A DNA stretch of 7,874 nucleotides from an uncultured Lachnospiraceae bacterium (GTDB lineage Bacteria; Bacillota; Clostridia; Lachnospirales; Lachnospiraceae), in contig CACXFD010000030.1 in the NCBI GenBank assembly GCA_902766845.1, positions 1 through 7,874 of the forward strand, given 5' to 3'. The notes below the pieces were generated by a model. The model was given only the letters and a program-made list of their open reading frames with translations, was not told where the DNA came from and made no database searches. Positions 1-6,649 of this stretch are shown here, piece by piece. The translations under genes were made by a program, and so were the position numbers. The first letter of the stretch is position 1. Each line of letters begins with the position of its first letter.

Positions 1-64
1 CGCCGTACAGAAGGTAGACTTTTTTCAGTTGTCCGCTTTTCAGATCTTCTTTCAGCTGCTTCAC
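1..64 (-). CDS. holA: DNA polymerase III delta subunit, N-terminal fragment (probable)
   Basis: Only the first 21 codons are inside the window; the gene continues past position 1. Reading from a GTG at 64-62, the peptide begins MKQLKEDLKSG and continues QLKKVYLLYG. A short Lys-rich amphipathic start followed by a hydrophobic strand ending in YLLYG is the usual opening of HolA, the clamp-loader delta subunit, where the strand leads into the degenerate nucleotide-binding region. The GTG is supported by an AAGGAG ribosome binding site at 79-74, nine bases upstream, and by an in-frame TAG stop upstream that leaves only a poor ATT alternative. In many Firmicutes holA lies directly downstream of comEC, which fits this position. 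Its own promoter lies just upstream. The identity rests on a short peptide plus synteny, so it is probable rather than certain. Confidence 0.72.
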   Translation of the reverse strand, partial: MKQLKEDLKSGQLKKVYLLYG

Positions 65-183
65 GGCCGGACACTCCTTCGCAAAAATATACTATAACAC
101 AAGCCGGCCGTTTTGTAAATTCAGGACGTAGGACCGATCCCGCGTTCCCGCCGTCTCCCTCGTGCGGACCTGCAGACGCGTTT
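65..183. other. comEC-holA intergenic region
   Basis: This 119-bp gap holds the holA promoter and ribosome binding site in its holA-proximal half. Between the comEC stop (186-184) and the promoter (about 120-183) there is no convincing GC-rich hairpin followed by a T-run, so some comEC transcription may continue into holA. Confidence 0.6.
91..119 (-). promoter_or_regulatory. Sigma-A-type promoter for holA
   Basis: On the minus strand there is a TTTACA -35 box (119-114), a 17-bp spacer and a TATAGT -10 box (96-91). Each box is one mismatch from consensus and the spacing is optimal. Transcription would start near 84, giving a leader of about 20 nt that contains the AAGGAG at 79-74. The spacer and part of the -35 box form an imperfect 18-bp palindrome (116-99; 7 of 9 pairs match, centred on CGGCCG), which could be an operator or chance. 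Activity is inferred from sequence only. Confidence 0.7.
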
Positions 184-2736
184 TTACGGCTCTGTCCCGC
201 CCCTGTCCGGATAAAACGGACGGATCTCGAACCGACCGCCCCGCACGGTCAGGCGGATCTCGCCGCAGGAAGGCGTCGCATAGATACGGGCGCCGGCCGC
301 TTCGAGCCGGCCGATCGTTTCCGCATGCGGATGACCGTACCGGCTGTGCGCCCCGCAGGAGATCAGGGCGATGCGCGGCCGGACCCGTTCCAGGAATGCC
401 TCGCCCGTTCCCGACCGGGATCCGTGATGCGCGACCTTCAGGACCGTCACCGGCCCCGGTTCCCCGCGGGACAGAACAGCCTGTTCGCCGGCCTCCTCCA
501 GATCTCCGGTGAACAGCATCGAGAACGATCCTTCCTCCAGACGCACCACGGCGGACGCTCCGTTATCCGTCAGATACCGCTCCGCGCCGTCCGGCCACAG
601 GACCGTCATCCGCGTCTCTCCCAAAAAGAATTCCGAATCCGCCTCGATCACGGCCAGTTCGGCGCGCTTCTCATCCTCCTCCGGTCCGGTCCCGTTCTTC
701 TCCGGTCCGCTCCCGTCCTCCTCCGGTCCGGTCCCGTCCGTCCGGACGTAGGGCTCCCACTGCGGCCACTGCGGATGGCGCAGGATCTGCGGCGTCACAT
801 ACAGGCGCCGGATCCGCCCTTCTTCCAGCAGCGGCAGGATCCCGTTCGTATGATCCGCGTCCATATGCGTGATCAGCGCGGCGTCGACGCGGCGGATCCG
901 TTTGGCGTCCAGATACGGTCTCAGGACCGACGCGGCCGGATCAGCCAGATCCGACGATCCGCCGTCGATCAGCATCGTTTCCCCGTCCGCGGCCTGCAGG
1001 AACAGGCAGTCTCCCTGACCGATGTCGAGCATCGAGATCCGCAGCGCGGGCGCCTGCGGCCGCAGTGAGAACAGACACAGCGACAGGACCAACGGGACCG
1101 GCAGCAGCGCCGCGCGCACCATGGCCCGCAGGACCTTGCGGCGCCGGAGGTAAGGCAGGAATTCCTCCAGATCATCGGCTGACGGTGGGCCGGCCTGAGC
1201 CTGTTCTCCTTCGTCGCCCTTTTGCGCGCCGGTCAATCCCGATCCGTCCCCATTCGGCGCTGTGCCGGTCCTGCAGCGCCGCAGCAGCGCCGCACGCCAG
1301 GCGCACAGCCCGGCCAGATACAGCCCGAGCTGCCACAGGTACGGCTTTCCGGTCAGCACGGCCGGAAACGGGCCCGCCGCGGCGCCGCAGGCCAGCAGAT
1401 ACAGATCCATCACGAGTCCGGCCGGACGCAGCAGGACGCGTCCGGCCGCAGGAATCAGAAGGCCGATGAGCAGGCCGGCGCCGCCGCAGCCGACCACGAG
1501 CACAAACAGCGGCAGGAGCAGGAAATTCAGCAGCAGGCTCTGCAGCGGGAACGCGTAATAGGCGCCAAGCAGGACCGGCAGCGTTCCGTACGAGACCGCA
1601 AGAGACCCGAGCAGGCCGTCCATCCGCCGCGGAAGTCCCTCTGCCGCACGCTGAAACGCGGGCAGCAGCAGGTCGATCCCGAGGATCGCCGCGTACGAGA
1701 GCAAAAAGCCGCTGTCCAGGAGCAGGAGCGGCCGCGCGGCAAGCGCCAGGATTCCCGACAGCGACAGGGCGGACAGACTGTCGTAGCTGCGCCCGGTCGT
1801 ATAGGCATGCAGCTGGACCGCGAACATCGCCGCCGCGCGCACCGCGCCGGGCGTTTCCCCGACCATGCGCGCATAGAGCCAGACCATGGTACCGGCTGTC
1901 AGTCCGCACAGCGCCAAGGAGCCGATGCGTTTTCGAAGCAGCCGGTACAGCGCCATGCCGATCATCGAGATATGAAGGCCGCTGATCGCCAGCAGATGTC
2001 CCATCCCGCCGCTTCGCAACAGTTCTCTCACATCCCGCGGCGTCTCCCAGCGCTCCCCCAGCAGGATCGACCGGCACACGCCGGCCGTCTCTTCCGATGC
2101 CAGCCGCCCCAGGTCCTCCGAAAGCCGCAGGCGGATCCGCTGCAGGGCCGCGGAGACCGGGAGCGGACGTCCGCCTTCGACCGCGGGAAGCGTATCGGAC
2201 GCGTCGAGAGATCCGACGATCCACCGGGCCCGGTAATAGGCGCGGTAGTCAAAGCAGCCTTCATTGCGCGCTCCGCGCGGGAGAGAGAACCGGCCGGCCG
2301 CCCGCAGGACCTGTCCCGGCAGGTATTCCGCCGCTGCATCCCGCGGCGTCCGCACGATCACCGCGGCCGGCGCGCCCGGTGCGCCTCCTTCCCGGAGGCG
2401 CAGATAGATCCAGACCGTATCGCCGCGCACCTCGGTGCGCGTTACTGTCCCCACCAGCGTGATCTCCGTCCGGTCTTTTCCGGCCAGCTCCGTTTCGGCC
2501 GGCAGCGGCGCCTGCGCGGACAGCATCCGGGCCCCGCCCGCGATCAGGCACACAGCAAAAAGCAGAGCCGGGATCCGATCTGTCCCGCCTCTGCCGGAAC
2601 GGCGCCGTGCGAAAAGCACGGCAGCCGTCAGGGCCGCCGCCAGCGCGGCCGCCCCGTATAAGCCCGCTCCGGCCAGGGTACTGAGCTCTCCAAGCACGAT
2701 GCCCCCGAACATCACCGTCAGCGGTCGTTTCTTCAA
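184..2736 (-). CDS. comEC: ComEC/Rec2 competence DNA-uptake channel with metallo-beta-lactamase-like domain
   Basis: ComEC forms the inner-membrane channel that takes up one strand of transforming DNA. The 850-residue product shows the full architecture: N-terminal hydrophobic segments (about 1-70), a soluble OB-fold-like region (about 85-200), the competence membrane domain with the diagnostic HLLAISGLH motif at 247-255 followed by several transmembrane helices to about 490, another hydrophobic segment near 540-562, and a C-terminal metallo-beta-lactamase-like domain. That domain keeps MLDIGQGD (569-576), the metal motif HMDADH (624-629), TGD with Asp745, HHGS (770-773) and HPH (802-804), so it looks catalytically intact and may degrade the non-transported strand. 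A Lys/Glu-rich linker precedes it. Three 7-residue repeats (about 668-688) are inserted in the domain. The start is TTG at 2736-2734, 11 bp after the GerMN lipoprotein stop, with GGAG about 16 nt away, too far for a normal site. The GTG/ATG pair at residues 8-9 is an alternative start. Confidence 0.95.
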   Translation of the reverse strand: MKKRPLTVMFGGIVLGELSTLAGAGLYGAAALAAALTAAVLFARRRSGRGGTDRIPALLFAVCLIAGGARMLSAQAPLPAETELAGKDRTEITLVGTVTRTEVRGDTVWIYLRLREGGAPGAPAAVIVRTPRDAAAEYLPGQVLRAAGRFSLPRGARNEGCFDYRAYYRARWIVGSLDASDTLPAVEGGRPLPVSAALQRIRLRLSEDLGRLASEETAGVCRSILLGERWETPRDVRELLRSGGMGHLLAISGLHISMIGMALYRLLRKRIGSLALCGLTAGTMVWLYARMVGETPGAVRAAAMFAVQLHAYTTGRSYDSLSALSLSGILALAARPLLLLDSGFLLSYAAILGIDLLLPAFQRAAEGLPRRMDGLLGSLAVSYGTLPVLLGAYYAFPLQSLLLNFLLLPLFVLVVGCGGAGLLIGLLIPAAGRVLLRPAGLVMDLYLLACGAAAGPFPAVLTGKPYLWQLGLYLAGLCAWRAALLRRCRTGTAPNGDGSGLTGAQKGDEGEQAQAGPPSADDLEEFLPYLRRRKVLRAMVRAALLPVPLVLSLCLFSLRPQAPALRISMLDIGQGDCLFLQAADGETMLIDGGSSDLADPAASVLRPYLDAKRIRRVDAALITHMDADHTNGILPLLEEGRIRRLYVTPQILRHPQWPQWEPYVRTDGTGPEEDGSGPEKNGTGPEEDEKRAELAVIEADSEFFLGETRMTVLWPDGAERYLTDNGASAVVRLEEGSFSMLFTGDLEEAGEQAVLSRGEPGPVTVLKVAHHGSRSGTGEAFLERVRPRIALISCGAHSRYGHPHAETIGRLEAAGARIYATPSCGEIRLTVRGGRFEIRPFYPDRGGTEP
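674..737 (-). repeat. 21-bp tandem repeat, three copies, inside comEC
   Basis: On the plus strand the 17-mer CTCCGGTCCGGTCCCGT occurs at 679-695, at 700-716 with one change, and at 721-737, exactly 21 bp apart. In the comEC frame this encodes three consecutive heptapeptides, TGPEEDG, SGPEKNG and TGPEEDE, at about residues 668-688. The period is a multiple of three, so copy-number change would keep the frame. The segment is hydrophilic and probably a surface loop of the metallo-beta-lactamase-like domain. Confidence 0.9.
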
Positions 2737-2747
2737 AAAGGTAAAAC

Positions 2748-3698
2748 TTACTCTCCCTTCACGAATTCCAGGTTCCTCTCGTACAGCGTCGAGAGCGGAT
2801 ACTGGTTCCCGATACTGATATCCGTCGATCCCCCGACCGATATCTGCACTTTACTGACGTTCCCGAGCTCCGTCAGCGAATCGACGATCGAATAGATCGT
2901 CACGTGATCCGCCAGCAGCGTATCGTCGGTAAACGCGTCGCTTACGTCAACATAACAGACGCCGTCACGCGTCGTGATCCCGATCAGCTCCGTTCCCGCC
3001 GGCAGCGGCGCCTGCAGATCCGCCCGGGACGGACCGCGCAACAGCTGTGTCATGACGGCCCGTTCGAGCGAGAAGTCGCCGGAATAACGCACGCGCTGTT
3101 CCACCGGCACCAGATACTCCCCGGTCTCGTCCGCGAAATACAGCACGAGCGACGCCACACGCTCCCGCGTGACCCGGTCCGCATGGCTCTCCGCGAAACT
3201 GTCCGCGGTCAGGACGCCGATCACGTTTCCGCGTGCGTCCGTCAGCGGCTGACCGTTCAGCAGGAACTGGACGCCGGACACGTCCGGAATCTGACAGAGC
3301 GTCCGCACGGAGGCCGCGCGGAACAGCAGCTCGGTGACCGTTTCCAGCGTATTATACGATCCGCCGAGCAGCACGGTGACGATCCCGTTCTCCACGCTCA
3401 GGCCGCGCACGACGATCTCTTCGGTGACCGGACTGGCCAGCTGCTCCGAGAGCGGCTGTTCCTTCAGCCGGTCGATCAGCTCTTCCGCCAGCGCCGTCAC
3501 ATCCTCTGCCGCGGCCTGCGGCCGGTACAGTTCCGCCTGGAGCGACGGCGTGTCTGTGCGGACGTAATAGACCCGGTACATGCCCTCCGGCACGCTTTCG
3601 GTCTCCGGTTCCGGTGAACGGCCCGCGCAGCCTCCCAGCAGGCCCGTCAGCAGACCTGCCAGCAGCAGGAGGCAGATCAGACAGGTTCCTTTTCTCAT
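2748..3698 (-). CDS. GerMN-domain lipoprotein (two GerMN domains)
   Basis: This 316-residue protein starts with a lipoprotein signal: a Lys/Arg start, a Leu-rich hydrophobic core and an LGGC lipobox with Cys24, so it should be anchored on the outer face of the membrane. After a short Pro/Glu linker come two GerMN-like domains, about 41-155 (YRVYYV strand, then a VENGIVTVLL strand) and about 182-300 (LVLYFAD strand, VPVEQRVRY, LLRGPS, and GVCYVDVSDAF). GerMN domains occur in the spore germination protein GerM and in many envelope lipoproteins such as LpqB, where they are thought to bind cell-wall or protein partners. No enzymatic motif is seen. An AGGAGG-type ribosome binding site lies seven bases before the ATG, directly after the kinase stop codon (12-bp gap), so it is probably co-translated with the kinase. 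It resembles the LpqB-type accessory protein of MtrAB systems in being encoded next to a kinase; a partnership with the kinase is inferred. Confidence 0.88.
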   Translation of the reverse strand: MRKGTCLICLLLLAGLLTGLLGGCAGRSPEPETESVPEGMYRVYYVRTDTPSLQAELYRPQAAAEDVTALAEELIDRLKEQPLSEQLASPVTEEIVVRGLSVENGIVTVLLGGSYNTLETVTELLFRAASVRTLCQIPDVSGVQFLLNGQPLTDARGNVIGVLTADSFAESHADRVTRERVASLVLYFADETGEYLVPVEQRVRYSGDFSLERAVMTQLLRGPSRADLQAPLPAGTELIGITTRDGVCYVDVSDAFTDDTLLADHVTIYSIVDSLTELGNVSKVQISVGGSTDISIGNQYPLSTLYERNLEFVKGE

Positions 3699-3710
3699 GA
3701 TCTTTCCTCC

Positions 3711-5126
3711 TTACGCGATATAATGGAGCGGGAAGCGCACCGTAAACGTGCTGCCCTCGCCCGGGACCGACGCGAGACGGATCGCTCCCTGATGCATGCG
3801 GACGATGTCGTCGGTGATGGCCAGCCCGAGGCCCGTGCCTCCGGCCGAACGCGACCGCGCCTTATCCACACGGTAAAAGCGTTCAAAGACGTGCGGCTGG
3901 TCCTCTTCCGGTATCCCGACGCCGGAATCCTGGACCGAGACATAGCAGAACTTATGGTCCGCGTTCAGCGTGACGCGCACGAATCCGCCGTCGACGTTAT
4001 ACTTGATCGCGTTCTCGACGAGATTCGACAGCGCGAGCGTCATCTTGACCTCGTCGATCTCGGCCGTGACCGTGCGCGCGCATTCGAGCGTCATCTCGAT
4101 CCCGCGGCGCTTCGCGAGCGGCTTGAGCCGGCGCAGCAGCGTCTCGAGAAGCTCGTTCATGTTCTTCTCTTCCACAGTCAGTTCCTGACCGCTCTTATCG
4201 AGCCGCACGAGCGTGAGCAGATCCTCAATGATCATGCTCTCGCGGTCGATCTCTTCCGAAATGTCCGACAAAAACTCGCGGTACATCTCCACCGGCGCGT
4301 CCGGCACCGAGATCAGCGAATCGGCGAGCACCCGGATCGACGTGATCGGAGTCTTCAGCTCATGGGAAACGTTTGAAACGAATTCCTGACGCGAAGCGTC
4401 GATCTGCTGCAGGCGCGCCAGCGTCCGGTTGAACGATTCCGACATCTCCGCGGTCTCGGTGGATGTATAGACGCCGATCTCCGTCCGGTTGCCTTCCGCC
4501 GCTCCGGCGATCTCCGTCTTCAGGCGGTCGACCGGGCTTAGCAGGAACCGGGACATCAGGATCGAGAGCGCGGCCATCGCGAACAGAAGGGACAGCAGGA
4601 ACAGGCCCTGCCGGTTTGCCAGAGACTGTTCGAACGCGATGACCGTTTCCGTGGACATGCTCGCGAACAGCACGCCCGTGATCACGTCCCGGCTTCCCTG
4701 GGCATAGATCGGGAGCGTGAACAGCGCGTAGTGCTCATCGTTGTGATAGGTCAGGGTGCTGGTCCCGCGGAACGTGCCGAGAACGGCCGGTGAGACGGAG
4801 TACAGGCCTTCGTCGAGCGCAAAGGTGTCCTTGACGATGCGGCAGGTCTGATCCGCGATGAAGATCCGGCCGCTGTAGATCCCGGCCAGCAGTTCGATCT
4901 GCCGGTCGAGCGCGGCCTGTGAATCGGTATTGGAAAAATAGCCCGCCCGCGACATCTGGGTCGCGAGCGCGCTGCACTGATACTGATATTCCTGCACACG
5001 GCTCCGGATATGGCGCTCCATCGAGGTCCGGCCGATGAACCGGCTCTGCAGGAGCATCGGCAGCAGGCCGACCGCCAGAAGGACCGCCATCACGCGAAAG
5101 CGCAGGCTGTGAAACCATTTCTTCAT
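3711..5126 (-). CDS. HAMP-domain sensor histidine kinase (WalK/PhoR-like class)
   Basis: This 471-residue kinase has a short cytoplasmic start, a first transmembrane helix (about 9-27), an extracytoplasmic sensor region of about 145 residues (28-172), a second helix (about 174-195), a HAMP linker (about 193-245) and the catalytic core. The core contains the H-box SHELKTP with phospho-acceptor His255, the N-box NLVENAIKYN with Asn372, the G1 box DSGVGIP from Asp400, the F-box FERFYRV (414-420) and the G2 box GGTGLGLAI (429-437). All key residues are present, so it should autophosphorylate and pass phosphate to the regulator encoded just upstream. Unlike classical WalK it has no room for a cytoplasmic PAS domain. 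The sensor region resembles a double-PAS/Cache-like fold in length, but I do not recognise its ligand. The ATG is six bases after the regulator stop and lacks a clear ribosome binding site, suggesting translational coupling. Confidence 0.93.
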   Translation of the reverse strand: MKKWFHSLRFRVMAVLLAVGLLPMLLQSRFIGRTSMERHIRSRVQEYQYQCSALATQMSRAGYFSNTDSQAALDRQIELLAGIYSGRIFIADQTCRIVKDTFALDEGLYSVSPAVLGTFRGTSTLTYHNDEHYALFTLPIYAQGSRDVITGVLFASMSTETVIAFEQSLANRQGLFLLSLLFAMAALSILMSRFLLSPVDRLKTEIAGAAEGNRTEIGVYTSTETAEMSESFNRTLARLQQIDASRQEFVSNVSHELKTPITSIRVLADSLISVPDAPVEMYREFLSDISEEIDRESMIIEDLLTLVRLDKSGQELTVEEKNMNELLETLLRRLKPLAKRRGIEMTLECARTVTAEIDEVKMTLALSNLVENAIKYNVDGGFVRVTLNADHKFCYVSVQDSGVGIPEEDQPHVFERFYRVDKARSRSAGGTGLGLAITDDIVRMHQGAIRLASVPGEGSTFTVRFPLHYIA

Positions 5127-5132
5127 GCTGTT

Positions 5133-5834
5133 TTACGAAAGGGACGAATTGAAATAATAGCCGACGCCCCACTTGGTATAGACATACTGCGGGTCGCTCG
5201 GGTTCTTTTCGATCTTTTCACGCAGGCGCCGCACATGGACGTCCACGGTGCGCACGTCGCCCGGGTACTCATAGCCCCAGACGATGCTCAGGAGCTTCTC
5301 CCGGCTGTAGACCTTGCCCGGATTGCGGGCCAGCAGTTCCAACAGGTCGAATTCCTTGGCGGTCAGGTTGACTTCCCGGTCACCGATGAAGACGCGCCGT
5401 CCTTCGGTGTCCATGACCAGGTCCCCGATCACGAGCCGGCTCGCCGGCTCCGGTGCCGGCGTCTCCCTGCGGGCGCTCCGGCGCATGATGGCCTTGATGC
5501 GGGCCTTGACCTCGAGGATGTTGAACGGCTTGGTAATGTAGTCGTCCGCACCGTATTCGAGGCCGAGGATCTTCTCCATGTCATCGCTCTTGGCGGTGAG
5601 CATGATGATCGGCATCTGCGAGAACTCGCGGATGGACTGGCAGACCTCATATCCGTTCAGCTTCGGGAGCATCACGTCCAGCAGGACGACGTCGTATTCC
5701 GTCTGACGCGCCTTCTCCAGCGCTTCCTCACCGTCATAGGCGCATTCGACCTCAAAGCCGTCCTGTTCCAGGCTGAAACGGATTCCCTTGACGATCAGTT
5801 TCTCATCATCGACTACCAGGACTTTTCTGGCCAT
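5133..5834 (-). CDS. OmpR/PhoB-family response regulator (WalR-like)
   Basis: This 233-residue two-domain regulator has a receiver domain (about 4-115) with the acidic pair Asp9-Asp10, phospho-acceptor Asp53 in LLDVMLP, Thr80 and Lys102 in the YITKPF motif, so phosphorylation should work normally. A linker of about 20 residues (Ala/Pro/Glu-rich) leads to a winged-helix DNA-binding domain (about 133-230) with the recognition helix VRTVDVHVRRLREKIE (194-209) and the wing KWGVGYYF. The helix is very close to what is known of WalR/YycF and PhoB regulators. An AGGAGGAG ribosome binding site at 5846-5839 sets the ATG at 5834. A small GC stem (5866-5862 with 5855-5851) lies just upstream of that site. 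It follows comEA by 60 bp, in which I see no promoter, and precedes its kinase by 6 bp, so it is likely expressed with both. Its target genes cannot be read from this window. Confidence 0.95.
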   Translation of the reverse strand: MARKVLVVDDEKLIVKGIRFSLEQDGFEVECAYDGEEALEKARQTEYDVVLLDVMLPKLNGYEVCQSIREFSQMPIIMLTAKSDDMEKILGLEYGADDYITKPFNILEVKARIKAIMRRSARRETPAPEPASRLVIGDLVMDTEGRRVFIGDREVNLTAKEFDLLELLARNPGKVYSREKLLSIVWGYEYPGDVRTVDVHVRRLREKIEKNPSDPQYVYTKWGVGYYFNSSLS

Positions 5835-5894
5835 CTTTCTCCTCCTGTGCCCGCCTGACGCGGCGGCCTGTCCTCTCCGCCCGTCCGGGCCCCG

Positions 5895-6581
5895 TTACGG
5901 CCCCGCAAAAACGAGGTCGGAAAACTGCCTCAGGACCGAGGAGCCGATCCCCGGTACGTCCAGCAGCTGCTGTACATCCTGAAACGGACCATGCTGCCGA
6001 CGATATGCGAGGATCGCGTCCGCCCGCGCTTCCCCGATGCCGGGAAGCGCCATCAGCTGGTCCCTGTCCGCGCGGTTCACATCGGTCCGTCCGTCCGCAC
6101 CGGCCGTGGCGCCGGTCCCGTATGAGCCGGTACCCGTCCCGTGCGCTTCCGTGTCCGGGTCTGCCTCGGAAGCTTCCTCCTCCGTCCGGTCACCTGTGTC
6201 CTCTCCGGCAAACGGCACCCGGATCCGCTCTTCATCCCTCACGCGGCGCGCGAGGTTCAGCCGCTCCGGATCGGCGTCCTCCAGAAAGCCTCCGGCCCGT
6301 TCGATCAGGTCGCCGACGCGGTCCTCGGCCGACGCCGGATACAGGCCCGACCGCGCGACCGCTCCGCAGACATAGACGATCACAACGGCGGCGCCGGCGT
6401 CGGATCCGGATCCGTCTCCGGGCCGGAGATCGTCCGAAAGGACCTCTTCCGAAGCCGCATCCGCCAGCGTTTCCAGCAGAAAAGTCTCCCGTCCGGCCGT
6501 CCCGTCCGCGCACCCCTGTGCGGCCATGCAGGCCAGGACCAGGAGCAGCGCCCAAACGGCTCTCCACGGTCTTTTTTTCAT
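5895..6581 (-). CDS. comEA: ComEA-like competence DNA-binding protein (SLBB plus helix-hairpin-helix)
   Basis: ComEA binds incoming double-stranded DNA outside the membrane and hands it to ComEC. The 228-residue product has an N-terminal signal (Lys-Lys-Arg start, hydrophobic 8-21) ending in AQGC with Cys24, a near-lipobox, so it may be lipid-anchored rather than held by a transmembrane helix. Residues 66-123 form an SLBB domain (IVYVCGAVARSGLY, then DLIERAGGF, ERLNLARRV and ERIRVPF). A long acidic then Gly/Thr-rich linker (about 125-164) follows. The C-terminal tandem helix-hairpin-helix domain (165-225) carries DVNRAD, LPGIGEARADAI (179-190) and VPGIGSSVL (209-217), the hairpins that grip the DNA backbone. 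The ATG has GGAAAGG at 6595-6589 with a 7-nt spacing and a promoter at 6649-6621. It is the first gene of the inferred operon ending in comEC. Confidence 0.93.
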   Translation of the reverse strand: MKKRPWRAVWALLLVLACMAAQGCADGTAGRETFLLETLADAASEEVLSDDLRPGDGSGSDAGAAVVIVYVCGAVARSGLYPASAEDRVGDLIERAGGFLEDADPERLNLARRVRDEERIRVPFAGEDTGDRTEEEASEADPDTEAHGTGTGSYGTGATAGADGRTDVNRADRDQLMALPGIGEARADAILAYRRQHGPFQDVQQLLDVPGIGSSVLRQFSDLVFAGP

Positions 6582-6604
6582 AAGTCAGCCTTTCCGGCTG
6601 CCTT
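6582..6604 (-). promoter_or_regulatory. Leader hairpin covering the comEA ribosome binding site
   Basis: In the minus-strand RNA, CAGCC (6600-6596), loop GGAAA (6595-6591) and GGCUG (6590-6586) form a perfect 5-bp stem. After one mismatch the stem continues with AAG pairing to CUU, reaching the base next to the start codon. The GGAAAGG ribosome binding site sits in the loop and the top of the stem, so folding could limit comEA translation. Its stability and role are inferred. Confidence 0.5.
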
Positions 6605-6620
6605 TCGTCATCCGCTTTTC

Positions 6621-6649
6621 ATTGTAACAAAGGAACGGCAGAATTACAA
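6621..6649 (-). promoter_or_regulatory. Sigma-A-type promoter for comEA operon
   Basis: The minus strand carries a TTGTAA -35 box (6649-6644), a 17-bp spacer and a TACAAT -10 box (6626-6621). Spacing is optimal and the -10 box differs from TATAAT by one base. The predicted start near 6614 gives a comEA leader of about 33 nt. This is the only good promoter seen upstream of the five genes from comEA to comEC. The -35 box lies in the loop of an 11-bp inverted repeat. Confidence 0.7.

Noticed and set aside
120..183. Terminator after comEC
   Set aside because: No GC-rich stem followed by a T-run could be found on the minus strand; only weak CAGG/CCTG pairings.
1222..2661. 479-codon open frame on the plus strand, antisense to comEC
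   Set aside because: Its Gln/Arg/Ala-rich, repeat-free translation has no recognisable domain or ribosome binding site, and the minus-strand frame is clearly ComEC. Long antisense frames are expected in GC-rich coding DNA.
3723..4376. Plus-strand open frame antisense to the histidine kinase
   Set aside because: It covers conserved kinase boxes on the other strand and its Arg/His/Asp-rich product is a typical codon-mirror artefact.
5010..5858. 282-codon plus-strand open frame antisense to the kinase start and the regulator
   Set aside because: The receiver and winged-helix motifs on the minus strand are unmistakable, and the antisense product has no recognisable domain.
5835..5897. Hairpins around the comEA stop and before the regulator
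   Set aside because: The GC-rich gap yields short 5-bp stems (GGGCC/GGCCC and CCGCC/GGCGG) that are expected by chance at this base composition, with no T-run, so they are not called as a terminator or attenuator.
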